The notes beneath the pieces were generated by a model. The model was not told the DNA's origin. It saw only the letters and a list, made by a program, of their open reading frames with translations, and did no database searches. Shown here one piece after another: positions 36,790 to 45,915 of a DNA stretch of 64,000 nt; positions within the stretch are counted from its first letter, which is position 1, and each line of letters begins with the position of its first letter. This stretch comes from Sulfurimonas sp. (GTDB lineage Bacteria; Campylobacterota; Campylobacteria; Campylobacterales; Sulfurimonadaceae): positions 1 through 64,000 of the forward strand of contig NZ_JBFHGL010000005.1 of assembly GCF_041583195.1 (NCBI RefSeq), in the 5' to 3' direction. The position numbers and the translations under genes were made by a program.

Positions 36790-38051
36790 GAGCACTCTGC
36801 GTATCTGCCGTAGCTTCAAACCAAGGAAAAACCGTTTTAACAATGGCACTGCTGAATCATTTTAAAAACTCGGTAAGACCTTTTAAAATAGGACCGGATT
36901 TTATAGATCCGCTATTTCATAAAAAGATCTCAAATACGCCATCTGTGAATCTGGACAGATTTATGATGGATGATGAACAGCTAAAGTGGATGTTTGAGCA
37001 TTACTCAGACAAAGATATATCTATTTGCGAAGGTGTTATGGGTTTTTATGATGGAATGGACAAAGGAAGCAGTGCATATGATTTGAGTAAGCTTTTAAAT
37101 ATCCCGACTATTCTTATTTTGGATGGAAGTTCTAGCTACATTACTATCAGTGCCGTTTTAAAAGGTCTAGTTAGCTACAAAGAGGACAATACAATAAAAG
37201 CCGTAGTTCTAAACAAGATCTCATCACATGGTCATTTTGAGCTAATCAAAAACCAAATAGAAAAAGATCATGATAACATCGTTGTTCTTGGCTGGATTGA
37301 GAAAAACATCCCGTCTTTGAGTGATACTCACCTAGGACTTGATCTAAAAGATATGGAAAAAATAGATGAGATCTCAAAAGAGGTCTTAAAACATATAGAT
37401 ACTGCAAAAGTGTTAGAGATTGCGTCTGAATTTTCTATGCCAAAAGCACAAGATTACCCTTTTGAAAAATTAGAGAAGCAGAATAAAAAGATAGCCATAG
37501 TTAATGATGAAAACTTCTCATTTTTGTACCATGACAACAAAGAGTTTTTAAAAGAAAGCTTTGAAGATGTGTTAATTATAGACTCTACCAAAGATGAAGA
37601 GATCCCAAGTGATACTGACATAGTCTATATTGTCGGGGGTTATGTAGAAGATGAGAAAAACTACGACAAAGTTAAAGACTCAAAACGCTTTAGAGACTCA
37701 CTTATAAAACACTCAAAAACTAAAACCATATATGCCGAATGTGCAGGTCTGCTTTATCTCTCAAACAGAGTTGATAACAAAGAGATGAGCGGTATTTTAG
37801 ATCTGGACTTTACACTTCATGGTAGGTTTCAAAGAATGGGTTACTACTACTCAAAAGAGCTTGATGCAAAGGGACATTCTTTTCACTATACAAATGTAGT
37901 AGATCCAAAAAACGGTACAGACATAATCTCAAAAGAGAAAAACGGTGAAGGTACAGTAGGGAGTTGGGAAAAAGATAAAGTATTTGGAACTTACCTGCAT
38001 ACGATGCTTAGATGTAACACTGAACTGATAAAGAAGAAGTTTTTATGTTAG
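36786..38051 (+). CDS. cobB: Cobyrinate a,c-diamide synthase
   Basis: 421 aa. ATP- and glutamine-dependent amidation of the corrin a and c side chains (CbiA/CobB). N-terminal dethiobiotin-synthetase-like domain with P-loop ASNQGKTVLTMALL and KIGPDFIDPLFH; C-terminal class I glutaminase with the Cys in YAECAGLLYL and the GRFQRMGYYYSKEL and HGHSFHY-like FHYTN region. It overlaps btuC and bluB by 4 and 7 nt. Its presence means the organism can amidate cobyrinate, not only salvage finished B12. Confidence 0.92.
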   Translation: MRALCVSAVASNQGKTVLTMALLNHFKNSVRPFKIGPDFIDPLFHKKISNTPSVNLDRFMMDDEQLKWMFEHYSDKDISICEGVMGFYDGMDKGSSAYDLSKLLNIPTILILDGSSSYITISAVLKGLVSYKEDNTIKAVVLNKISSHGHFELIKNQIEKDHDNIVVLGWIEKNIPSLSDTHLGLDLKDMEKIDEISKEVLKHIDTAKVLEIASEFSMPKAQDYPFEKLEKQNKKIAIVNDENFSFLYHDNKEFLKESFEDVLIIDSTKDEEIPSDTDIVYIVGGYVEDEKNYDKVKDSKRFRDSLIKHSKTKTIYAECAGLLYLSNRVDNKEMSGILDLDFTLHGRFQRMGYYYSKELDAKGHSFHYTNVVDPKNGTDIISKEKNGEGTVGSWEKDKVFGTYLHTMLRCNTELIKKKFLC

Positions 38052-38659
38052 AAGCTGATCTACTACTAAAACTCATGCAAAGCAGACGCGATGTAAGAGG
38101 GAACAGTTTTTTAGACAAAAGAATTGAAAAAGAGAAACTGGAGATGATACTCAAAGCCGGTATCTCAGCTCCGTCTGTGGGCTACTCTCAGCCTTGGAAA
38201 TTTATAGTTATAGATAATGAGCGGGTAAAAAACGAGATACATGAAAACTTTGCCATCGAGAATGAAAAGGCAAAGCAGATTTTTGAAAAAAGTGAATTAT
38301 ATAAAAACCTGAAACTAGAAGGGATAAAAGAAGCCCCTCTAAACATAGCCGTGCTTTACGAAGATAGCAATGAAGATATTTTGGGGATGACTAGTATGTC
38401 AAGTATGGGTGAGTACAGCGTAGTTTGTGCAGTTGAGAATATGTGGCTGATGGCAAGAAGTTTAAATATCGGTCTTGGATGGGTTAGCATCTTGGATGAG
38501 CAAAAAATACTAAAAAGTATAAAAGCTCCAAAGAACCATAAACTGATCGCATATCTTTGCCTTGGATATGTGGATGGCTTTAAAGATGAACCTGAACTAA
38601 AAACTCTCAGATGGAAAGAAGAGAAAAAACTTAATGAGTGTGTTGAGTATATATGTTAA
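38045..38659 (+). CDS. bluB: 5,6-dimethylbenzimidazole synthase
   Basis: 204-aa flavin-destroying nitroreductase-fold enzyme that converts FMNH2 and O2 to dimethylbenzimidazole, the lower ligand of cobalamin. Blocks SRRDVRGNSF, ISAPSVGYSQPWKFIVID and LMARSLNIGLGWVSI match BluB rather than general nitroreductases. The O2 need suits a microaerobic sulfur oxidiser. It overlaps cobB by 7 nt. Confidence 0.88.
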   Translation: MLEADLLLKLMQSRRDVRGNSFLDKRIEKEKLEMILKAGISAPSVGYSQPWKFIVIDNERVKNEIHENFAIENEKAKQIFEKSELYKNLKLEGIKEAPLNIAVLYEDSNEDILGMTSMSSMGEYSVVCAVENMWLMARSLNIGLGWVSILDEQKILKSIKAPKNHKLIAYLCLGYVDGFKDEPELKTLRWKEEKKLNECVEYIC

Positions 38660-38684
38660 GATCTAATTTTGGAGAAGTGTAAAC

Positions 38685-39479
38685 GTGGGCATAAAAACAA
38701 AACTAACTCTAAAAGAGTTAAATGATATCTTTGAAGGTTATAACTTTATCTCTATAGAGGCTACTCTATACGGTGTTATCGATACTACCTATATTGCCAG
38801 TACACAAACAGATGATTACATCATAAAAAAGTATGAGAGAGATATAAAAGACAGAATTGAGACAGATAAAAAACTCTTAGAGCATTTAAAGCTGTCCGGT
38901 TTAAATGTACCTGCTTTTTTAGAGGAAAAAAACGGCTGGTATATATATGAAAAGCTCTCAGGCGATGTTCCAAAGGGTACGACTACTGCTCATATACAAG
39001 CTCTTGCAAGACTTTTAAGCGATCTGCATAGAGCTACACATAAAAGAAGTTTTCCAAATCCATTTTTAGAAAGCTGTGAAGTAAAACAAAGTTTAAAATA
39101 CATAAAATCAAATTATTACCACTACTTCAAAAAGTTTCAACATCTATATGATTTTGATATGCCAAATGACGGGCTGATCCACGGTGATATTTTTAAAGAC
39201 AACACCGTTTTTGATGAAAATAAAATCGGTATTTTTGATTTTATAGATTCTGGTTATGGAAGTTTTTTATTTGACTGCGGTGTGGCACTTACTGGTTTTG
39301 GGGTAAAAAGCACAAACAACTATTATATAAACCTCTTTTTAAATACTTACAACCAAAAAGCCCCTAAAAAACTGAAAAAGTCTGAGCTTATAAACGAGAT
39401 GGAACTGGCTTCTAAATTTTACACCCTGCTTAGAATCTATAGAAATCAAAATATAAACAATGCAAAAGAGTTGTTATGA
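38685..39479 (+). CDS. APH-fold small-molecule kinase; predicted L-threonine/serine kinase of the B12 linker
   Basis: 264 aa of the aminoglycoside/choline/homoserine kinase (ThrB type II, COG2334-like) fold. The nucleotide-binding half has DYIIKKYE; the catalytic Brenner motif is GLIHGDIFKDNTVF and the metal motif is IGIFDFIDSGYGSFLFDCG. Start GTG with GGAG 10 nt upstream. It ends in a 4-nt overlap with the CobD-type decarboxylase gene, whose substrate is L-threonine (or serine) O-phosphate. No PduX is present in the window. A kinase making that substrate is therefore the best guess; this is inference. Confidence 0.75.
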   Translation: MGIKTKLTLKELNDIFEGYNFISIEATLYGVIDTTYIASTQTDDYIIKKYERDIKDRIETDKKLLEHLKLSGLNVPAFLEEKNGWYIYEKLSGDVPKGTTTAHIQALARLLSDLHRATHKRSFPNPFLESCEVKQSLKYIKSNYYHYFKKFQHLYDFDMPNDGLIHGDIFKDNTVFDENKIGIFDFIDSGYGSFLFDCGVALTGFGVKSTNNYYINLFLNTYNQKAPKKLKKSELINEMELASKFYTLLRIYRNQNINNAKELL

Positions 39480-40471
39480 AGCACGGCGCAAATATATATA
39501 AATACGCTAAAGTAGCTAACTGTAAAGTAGATGAGATTATAGACTTCTCATCAAACATAAATCTTTACCAGCCAAAATGTAAGGTAAAAACGACAAATGA
39601 TCTGATTGTGAAATACGGGGATACTTCTTATAAAGATCTCAAAAAAATCATCTCTAAAAACTACGGCGTGAAAAAAACTCAGATCTCACTTTTCAACGGT
39701 GCTACATCTGCGATCTTTGCCCTGCTGAACTCTTTAAAACTAAACAAGGTTTATCTATATGTCCCGCTTTATGGAGAGTATGAAAAAGCGATCCCTAAAA
39801 CTGCTAAGATCAAGAAGATAGATCGTTTTAAAAATATTTATAAAACGCCAGAAAAAAACTCAACCGTCATATTTGTAAACCCCTCTACTCCCGATGGAAA
39901 ATATTATGACTTAAAAAAACTCTTTAAGATCTGGCAAGAACAAAACTGCACCGTAATTTTAGACGAGTCTTTTTTAGAGTTTGAAAATCTGCCATCACTT
40001 CGTCAAGAGATTAACAACTATAAAAAGCTCTACATTATCCAGTCTTTTTCAAAGTTTTTCTCTTGTGCTGGAGTTAGGATCGGAGCCGTATTTTCAGACA
40101 AGGCAAATATAAAAAAACTAAAACAGCCGATCTGGAATCTGTCATCGTTTGATGCAGAGTTTTTAACACAAAGGCTTAATGACAAAAAGTTTGTAAAAAA
40201 AACAAGAGAGCTTCACAAAAAGCAGAAAAAAGAGCTAAAAAAGACACTTAAAAACTCCAAGCTGTTTTCTAAAGTATACGAGAGCGATTCAAACTTTTTT
40301 CTTGTAAAAAACACCAAAAAAACTCTTTTCAAATATCTTTTAAAACACAAAATTTTAGTTCGTACCTGCGGCAGTTTTGATAATTTGAGTGATAATTATC
40401 TGCGCTTTGCGGTTAAAGATAAAGTATCGCATAAAAAACTAAAAGAGGCGTTGAGAGAGTTTCATGATTAA
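39476..40471 (+). CDS. cobD: CobD-type PLP threonine-phosphate decarboxylase
   Basis: 331-aa class I/II aminotransferase-fold protein. The N-terminus KHGANIYKYAKVANCKVDEIIDFSSN is typical of L-threonine-O-3-phosphate decarboxylases (CobD/CobC), as are NPSTPDGKYYDL and ILDESFLEF. The PLP lysine lies in QSFSKFFSCAGVRIG. It would provide (R)-1-aminopropan-2-ol phosphate, or ethanolamine phosphate if serine-phosphate is used, for attachment by CbiB. Lys-rich and slightly shorter than E. coli-type enzymes. Confidence 0.85.
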   Translation: MKHGANIYKYAKVANCKVDEIIDFSSNINLYQPKCKVKTTNDLIVKYGDTSYKDLKKIISKNYGVKKTQISLFNGATSAIFALLNSLKLNKVYLYVPLYGEYEKAIPKTAKIKKIDRFKNIYKTPEKNSTVIFVNPSTPDGKYYDLKKLFKIWQEQNCTVILDESFLEFENLPSLRQEINNYKKLYIIQSFSKFFSCAGVRIGAVFSDKANIKKLKQPIWNLSSFDAEFLTQRLNDKKFVKKTRELHKKQKKELKKTLKNSKLFSKVYESDSNFFLVKNTKKTLFKYLLKHKILVRTCGSFDNLSDNYLRFAVKDKVSHKKLKEALREFHD

Positions 40472-41321
40472 TATAACAATTGCTATCTTTGCGTATTTGA
40501 TCGATAGAAAATTCGGCGAGTTCAGATCTATAAAACACCCTGTTATTATATTTGGAGAGATGATAGAGTTTTTTGAAAAACATTTTTACAAAGACAGTGT
40601 AAGCAGAGGTGCGCTACTTGTTATTTTTATGCTTTGCGTAGTTGGAACGATCGCAATTTTAATCCAGCTATACATTGAGTCTTTGGGATGGTTTTTGAAC
40701 ATACTTATAACATCAGTTTTAGCTTCTATATTTGTAGCTCACAATATGCTTATAGAAAGCGTAAAAAATGTGCTAAGTGCAGAAGATAAAAAGCAAGCCA
40801 TATCTATGCTAGTTTCGCGCGATACTGAGCATATGAGCGAGAGTGATATCTACAAAGCTTCGATCGAGACCTATGCAGAAAATCTCAGCGATGGTGTTAT
40901 AGCTCCTTTGTTTTATCTTCTGTTTTTCGGATTATTCGGGATCGTTATTTACAAGGTTATAAACACTATGGATTCTATGGTCGGATACAAAAATGAGATA
41001 TATATAAACTTTGGAAAAGTTGCAGCGCGCTTGGACGATCTTGTAAACTACATACCTGCTCGTATAACCGCAGTTTTAATCATGCTTAGCTCTTACGATG
41101 CAAGGGAAAAATACGGAACATTAGGTTTTTACAAAGATGGAGAAAAACACGAAAGCCCAAACGCAGGACATCCGATCACTGCTATGGCTTTGGTACTCGA
41201 AGTGAAACTAGGCGGTGATACTTACTACTTTGGTAAACTAAAACATAAACCCTACTTCGGCGAGGGACGTGAAAACATAACAAAAGAGGATGTGCAAAAT
41301 GCCTTACAAATCTTGGTTTGA
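40464..41321 (+). CDS. cbiB: Adenosylcobinamide-phosphate synthase CbiB
   Basis: 285-aa membrane protein with about five helices. DRKFGEFRSIKHPVIIFG at the start, YAENLSDGVIAPLFYLLFFG and the C-terminal SPNAGHPITAMALVLEVKLGG are family marks. It joins the aminopropanol (phosphate) arm to adenosylcobyric acid. Overlaps the cobD ORF by 8 nt and the next gene by up to 23 nt. Confidence 0.93.
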   Translation: MINITIAIFAYLIDRKFGEFRSIKHPVIIFGEMIEFFEKHFYKDSVSRGALLVIFMLCVVGTIAILIQLYIESLGWFLNILITSVLASIFVAHNMLIESVKNVLSAEDKKQAISMLVSRDTEHMSESDIYKASIETYAENLSDGVIAPLFYLLFFGLFGIVIYKVINTMDSMVGYKNEIYINFGKVAARLDDLVNYIPARITAVLIMLSSYDAREKYGTLGFYKDGEKHESPNAGHPITAMALVLEVKLGGDTYYFGKLKHKPYFGEGRENITKEDVQNALQILV

Positions 41322-41730
41322 TGAACATACAAGTAAGCATAAAAAGATAGTAGATAAACTGCTTCAAAAAAACTTCACTACTGAAGAAATAATTGAATAT
41401 TTTGACTTTGAGAACATGGTAGAGATGGAGAAAGATTTTTGTCCACTTTATGAGAAAAATAAAAAATGCCACGATATGAAAAAATTAAACTGCTACCTTT
41501 GTGCATGTCCGAATTTTCGTTTTAACGACAATGGAATTGAGAAAATAGATGATAAAACAAAATATAGCTACTGCTCAATTAATTCTAAAAAAGGTGAACT
41601 TGGCACTTACGGAGATGCAATCCACCAAAACTGTTCAGGTTGTGACGTACCACATGTTAAAAAGTATGTAGAAGATAAGTTTGATATAGATTGGAAGAAA
41701 ATTATGAAAGAGTGTGATTTAGATGAATAA
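41299..41730 (+). CDS. Cysteine-rich small-domain protein
   Basis: 143 aa from the ATG at 41299. AGAGG is 9 nt upstream of it but touches the alternative ATG at 41290. The PF04071-like Cys cluster is clear: FCPLYEKNKKCHDMKKLNCY, LCACPNFRF, then YCSIN and NCSGCDVPH. The many Cys residues suggest a zinc or Fe-S site. Similar domains sit near corrinoid genes in clostridia and methanogens, by recollection, but no activity is known. It ends inside the cobQ start (8-nt overlap). Confidence 0.75.
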   Translation: MPYKSWFDEHTSKHKKIVDKLLQKNFTTEEIIEYFDFENMVEMEKDFCPLYEKNKKCHDMKKLNCYLCACPNFRFNDNGIEKIDDKTKYSYCSINSKKGELGTYGDAIHQNCSGCDVPHVKKYVEDKFDIDWKKIMKECDLDE

Positions 41731-43102
41731 CCTAAGCATTTTCGGAACAAGCTCAGACGCAGGAAAGTCAACTCTAAGTTTTGCGATCACTTATCTGCTT
41801 CATAAACGCGGTATTAAAGTAGCACCGTTTAAAGCTCAAAATGTCTCAAACAACTCACAAGTTACAGATGCAGGCGGTGAAGTTGCGATCCCTCAGTATT
41901 TTGCCGCAGAGGCTATTGGTATGAAAACTACTCCAGATATTAATCCTATCCTTTTAAAGTCAGGTTCAAAAAACTCTACACACCTGATCATTAACGGTAA
42001 AAGTGTCGGAGACAAAGACGTACTTTCTTACTACCGAGATATCGGCACTTTAAAACCTGTTGCAAAAAAAGCTTTTAAAACATTAAGTAAAAAGTATGAG
42101 TGTATAGTTGCCGAGGGTGCTGGAAGTCCGGTTGAGTTAAACCTGATGGAGAAAGATCTCTCAAATATATACATAGCCAAAAAGTTTAACACCAAGATCA
42201 TACTGGTTGCAGACATCGAGCGCGGTGGAGTATTTGCATCTATATACGGTGTGTATAAACTTTTGCCAAAACAGCTTCGTAAAAATGTCATAGGTGTTAT
42301 TGTAAATAAATTTCGTGGGGATTCATCGCTTTTTGATGAGGGGATAAAGATCATTGAAAAAGACTTTGGTATAAAGGTGCTCGGAGTAGTTCCATACAAA
42401 ACTTTCAACCTTGGCTTTGAAGATTCTCAGTCGATCATGGGTTATGTTCAAGATACAAAAAAAGCCAAAATTAAAGTCGGAGTTGTAAAACTCCCTCATA
42501 TATCAAACTTTACAGATTACGAACCACTTGTGGCAGATGAGGAGTTAGAACTTAGTTTTATACAAAATGTTAGCGAGTTATCATCATGTGATGTGGTTGT
42601 TTTACCAGGGAGCAAACGTGTTGTAGATGATTTGGAGTGGCTAAACACAAACTGCTTTTCAAAACAACTTACAAACACAAACAAAACAGTTATCGGTATC
42701 TGTGGTGGTTATGAGATGATGTTTGAGAACATAATAGACGCAGAAGCGATTGAAACCGATAATAAAAGCACAAAAGCTCTTGGAATTTTTAAAGGCAAAG
42801 TTGAGTTTAAAAAAGAGAAAATTGTTAAAAAAGGCAAGTATGAGATCTTTGGTTCAAAAGTTAAAGGCTATGAGATCCATAATGGAGTTAGCAAAGATCT
42901 TCATATGCAAAAAAATAACTACTACGGTACATTTATACACGGGCTATTTGATAACGACAAGATAAGATATAAAATTTTTAATCAAGTAGATCCAAACTAT
43001 AAAGGATATAATTTCAAAAAGTACAAAAAACAAACAATTGAAGATTTTACTTCACATATTGATACTCATATAGATATGGAATATATATTAAAAAAATTAT
43101 AG
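41723..43102 (+). CDS. cobQ: Cobyric acid synthase
   Basis: 459 aa. Amidates side chains b, d, e and g of the corrin ring. P-loop FGTSSDAGKSTLSFAI, FKAQNVSNNS, VEGAGSP-like VAEGAGSPVELNL, and the class I glutaminase Cys in IGICGGYEMMF; C-terminal YEIHNGVS and THGLFD-like FIHGLFDND. Somewhat shorter than the E. coli-type enzyme but complete. Confidence 0.93.
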   Translation: MNNLSIFGTSSDAGKSTLSFAITYLLHKRGIKVAPFKAQNVSNNSQVTDAGGEVAIPQYFAAEAIGMKTTPDINPILLKSGSKNSTHLIINGKSVGDKDVLSYYRDIGTLKPVAKKAFKTLSKKYECIVAEGAGSPVELNLMEKDLSNIYIAKKFNTKIILVADIERGGVFASIYGVYKLLPKQLRKNVIGVIVNKFRGDSSLFDEGIKIIEKDFGIKVLGVVPYKTFNLGFEDSQSIMGYVQDTKKAKIKVGVVKLPHISNFTDYEPLVADEELELSFIQNVSELSSCDVVVLPGSKRVVDDLEWLNTNCFSKQLTNTNKTVIGICGGYEMMFENIIDAEAIETDNKSTKALGIFKGKVEFKKEKIVKKGKYEIFGSKVKGYEIHNGVSKDLHMQKNNYYGTFIHGLFDNDKIRYKIFNQVDPNYKGYNFKKYKKQTIEDFTSHIDTHIDMEYILKKL

Positions 43103-43110
43103 GAGACTTT

Positions 43111-44169
43111 TTGACAACAAAAAATATTTTTACAAATGAATTAGATTCACTGCCGGATGGAAAAGCAGACTTTTTACTGGCAGCTTCAGTTACAAATACA
43201 TGTAAGATAAAAGGTATTACTCAAGCAGGTATTCCGGGCCTAATTCCGCTTACTCCAACTCTAGATGCAGAGTTTATAGTAAATGAAAAAGTATATTCTA
43301 TAGACGAAGTTGCAGAGACTCCAACAGGTGTTCCTACTCCTGCACTGATGACAAGAGCTGTACACAATTTAGATCCTTTTGAATCTATTGAAATTTTAGA
43401 TTTAGGACTTACTACAAGTCCGAAGAACACTGTAACTCATCAGTTTAATATCCATCCATCTCAAGCTATAAACGAAGGTGCAAATATAGATGCTAAAGAG
43501 ATCTTTGCAAAAGGTATGGAATTTGGAAGAAAGTATGAACTAAAAGGAAATTATCTGATACTAGGTGAGAGTACGCCAAGTGGTACTACGACAGCAGCTG
43601 CATCCATACTTGCACTTGGATATGATGCTAGAGGATGCTTTTCATCAAGTTTCAAAGATGTACCTAAAGATATAAGAGAAAAAACAATAGATGAAGCACT
43701 ATCACTTATAAACGACGATATGTCAAACTTTGAAAAACTTGGAATTGTAAGTGACAATATGCTCCTCTTCTGTGCTGGCTTTTTACTTGAAGCTACGAAA
43801 AGATTTCACGTAGTTTTAGGAGGCGGTACACAGATGGCGGCTTGTCTTCTTATAGCCGATAAAGTACGCGAGGATGTTTTGATGCAGCTTAATTCTAAAA
43901 ATCTCACACTTGCTACTACTGCTTGGGTTGCAGACGATAAAAACTCAGATATCAAAAAACTTCTCTCACATCTAAGCTACACTCCCCATGCCGTATATAC
44001 TAAGATGAGTTTTGCGGATGCTGAGATACCTGTACTTAAAAAATATGATGAAGGTGAAGCAAAAGAGGGTGTTGGAGCAGGTGCGGCACTAGCATATGCA
44101 AATGCAAACAAGCAAGCGAATAAAAGTGTTGTTGATGCAGTTGAACTTGTGATGTATGGGATGATGTAA
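43111..44169 (+). CDS. cobT: Archaeal/cyanobacterial-type CobT (TIGR00303/UPF0284)
   Basis: 352 aa. TTG start with AGGAG 5 nt upstream. It lacks the usual bacterial CobT signature and instead resembles the TIGR00303/UPF0284 group: DFLLAASVTNTCKIKGITQA, ESTPSGTTTAAASILALGYDARGCFSSS, VVLGGGTQMAACLLI. The role is to transfer phosphoribose from nicotinate mononucleotide to dimethylbenzimidazole (alpha-ribazole phosphate). Position between cobQ and cobU fits. Specificity for lower ligand unknown. Confidence 0.83.
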   Translation: MTTKNIFTNELDSLPDGKADFLLAASVTNTCKIKGITQAGIPGLIPLTPTLDAEFIVNEKVYSIDEVAETPTGVPTPALMTRAVHNLDPFESIEILDLGLTTSPKNTVTHQFNIHPSQAINEGANIDAKEIFAKGMEFGRKYELKGNYLILGESTPSGTTTAAASILALGYDARGCFSSSFKDVPKDIREKTIDEALSLINDDMSNFEKLGIVSDNMLLFCAGFLLEATKRFHVVLGGGTQMAACLLIADKVREDVLMQLNSKNLTLATTAWVADDKNSDIKKLLSHLSYTPHAVYTKMSFADAEIPVLKKYDEGEAKEGVGAGAALAYANANKQANKSVVDAVELVMYGMM

Positions 44170-44171
44170 AA

Positions 44172-44666
44172 ATGAAAGCTCTGTTTATTGGTGGAATAAA
44201 AAGCGGTAAAAGTAAAAATGCAGAAGATTTTACTATAAAACACGCCAATAAAAAACCATACTACCTAGCTACTACAGAGTTTATTGACGATGAGATCGCC
44301 AAAAAAATAGAGCTTCATAAACTCCAAAGAGAAGACAATTTTATAACGATAGAAGAAGCTCTAAATCTATCTGAAAAAATCAAAGAATGTAACGAGATCG
44401 TTTTAGTAGAGTGCCTAAGTATGTGGATCAACAATATGCTTTACCATGAAAAAAGCCACGAAGAGATATTTTACGAGATCGACAAAATACTAAGTTTAGA
44501 AAACTCAATAGTCTTTGTTCTAAACGATGTTGGAAGTGGGATAATTCCAGAGAACAAACTTGCGCGTGAGTTTATAGATCTAAGCGGAATAATAGCTCAA
44601 AAAATAGCTTCAAAATGTGATGAAGTTTACCATACAATAGCAGGGATAAGTACAAAAATAAAATGA
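44172..44666 (+). CDS. cobU: Adenosylcobinamide kinase/guanylyltransferase
   Basis: 164 aa bifunctional enzyme: P-loop GGIKSGKSKNAEDF, the guanylation region LHKLQREDNFITIEE, and VLVECLSMWINNML followed by NDVGSGIIPENKLAREFIDL. The histidine in the LHKLQRE segment is at the guanylated His position. Activates the aminopropanol arm before CobS. The stop overlaps cobS by 4 nt. Confidence 0.92.
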   Translation: MKALFIGGIKSGKSKNAEDFTIKHANKKPYYLATTEFIDDEIAKKIELHKLQREDNFITIEEALNLSEKIKECNEIVLVECLSMWINNMLYHEKSHEEIFYEIDKILSLENSIVFVLNDVGSGIIPENKLAREFIDLSGIIAQKIASKCDEVYHTIAGISTKIK

Positions 44667-45382
44667 AAAATATACTAAAAGGTTTTGCACTATCAATCTC
44701 AATGTTAACTACTCTGCCATTTTTTAAAGTGCATGACTTTTTTAAAGGGATCAACGGTTATGCCGTTATGTTTTTTCCTTTCGTTGGTTTACTTATAGGC
44801 TTTATACTTATTTGTGTTTACTATATTCTTGATGGGTATATAGAACAAACGCATCTAAACATAATCATATTTGCACTAAGCATCCTACTAAGCGGTGCCC
44901 TTCACCTTGATGGTTTTGCAGACAGTGTTGATGGGCTTTATGTAAAAAAAGAGCAAGCATTGGAAGTTATGAGTGATCCTCATATCGGCGCAATGGGTAT
45001 GATAATAACGGCCACGTTTTTAATCTTAAAAGCTTCAACGTTTATGCACTTAGAATCTGTTTTTCTGCTTCCTTTAGTGTTTATGCTATCACGTTTTAAT
45101 GCAATTTTGGCGATCTATTTTTTCCCTTATGTAGGTGGTGGTATGGCAAAATTGGCAAAAGATGAATTTAGTAAAACGCATCTTATTTTGGGATCTGTTT
45201 TTGTTATATTGTTATCGCTTTATTTCTCTTGGCTACTACTTTTAGTTTCGCTTCTAACTGTACTGATTATATCTAGAGTTTTTGTTAAAAGATACGGCGG
45301 ACTAAGCGGCGATATTTACGGTTTTATAATAGAGCTAAGTGAGCTTATACTTTTAAATGTCATAATATTTGGACTTATATGA
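44663..45382 (+). CDS. cobS: Adenosylcobinamide-GDP ribazoletransferase
   Basis: 239-aa membrane protein with about six helices. The acidic catalytic signature LHLDGFADSVDGLY and SDPHIGAMGMI are clear. It joins alpha-ribazole (phosphate) to cobinamide-GDP. Overlaps cobU and cobC by 4 nt on each side. Confidence 0.95.
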   Translation: MKNILKGFALSISMLTTLPFFKVHDFFKGINGYAVMFFPFVGLLIGFILICVYYILDGYIEQTHLNIIIFALSILLSGALHLDGFADSVDGLYVKKEQALEVMSDPHIGAMGMIITATFLILKASTFMHLESVFLLPLVFMLSRFNAILAIYFFPYVGGGMAKLAKDEFSKTHLILGSVFVILLSLYFSWLLLLVSLLTVLIISRVFVKRYGGLSGDIYGFIIELSELILLNVIIFGLI

Positions 45383-45915
45383 GAGTAACACTTCTGCGCC
45401 ACTGTGAGGTAGATGAAAAATATCTCGGATGCTATAACGGACACATAGATATAGGACTCTCAAAAAAAGGCTACGAACAGGCTGAAGTTCTGGCTAAAAA
45501 GCTTAAAAATGAAAATTATGACGGAGTATTTTGTTCGGATCTTCTGCGCGCTAAAGAGAGTATAAAATACTTTCAAAACCTAGAGAACATTTTCTATACC
45601 GATAAACTTAGAGAAAAGTCTTGGGGCGTGGATGAGGGAAAAAAATACGATCAGATCTGCCAAGAAAAAAATATAACTTATGAGAGTTTTGAGCAATGGA
45701 TAGATGCTCTTGGAGGTGAGAGTGTTGAAGAGTTTTCAGCCAGAGTAAAAAACTTTTTTTTTGATTATCTCTCATCATCAAACTATGAAAATGTGTTAGT
45801 TATAACACACAGCGGTGTTATAAAAACGTTTTTCTCTCTGCTAAATAAAACTAGCTTAGAGAAAGCATTTTCACAAAAAGTGGAATATGCTTTTTGTGAA
45901 ACAATTGAGTTTTAA
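45379..45915 (+). CDS. cobC: Alpha-ribazole phosphatase, histidine phosphatase family
   Basis: 178 aa. Phosphoglycerate-mutase fold with the catalytic LLRHCEVDEKY (normally RHGE; here RHCE) and the second His in VITHSGVIKTF. YNGHIDIGLSKKGYEQAEVLA is typical. Last gene of the operon; its stop codon overlaps the convergent diguanylate cyclase gene by 4 nt, with no terminator in between. Confidence 0.88.
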   Translation: MRVTLLRHCEVDEKYLGCYNGHIDIGLSKKGYEQAEVLAKKLKNENYDGVFCSDLLRAKESIKYFQNLENIFYTDKLREKSWGVDEGKKYDQICQEKNITYESFEQWIDALGGESVEEFSARVKNFFFDYLSSSNYENVLVITHSGVIKTFFSLLNKTSLEKAFSQKVEYAFCETIEF

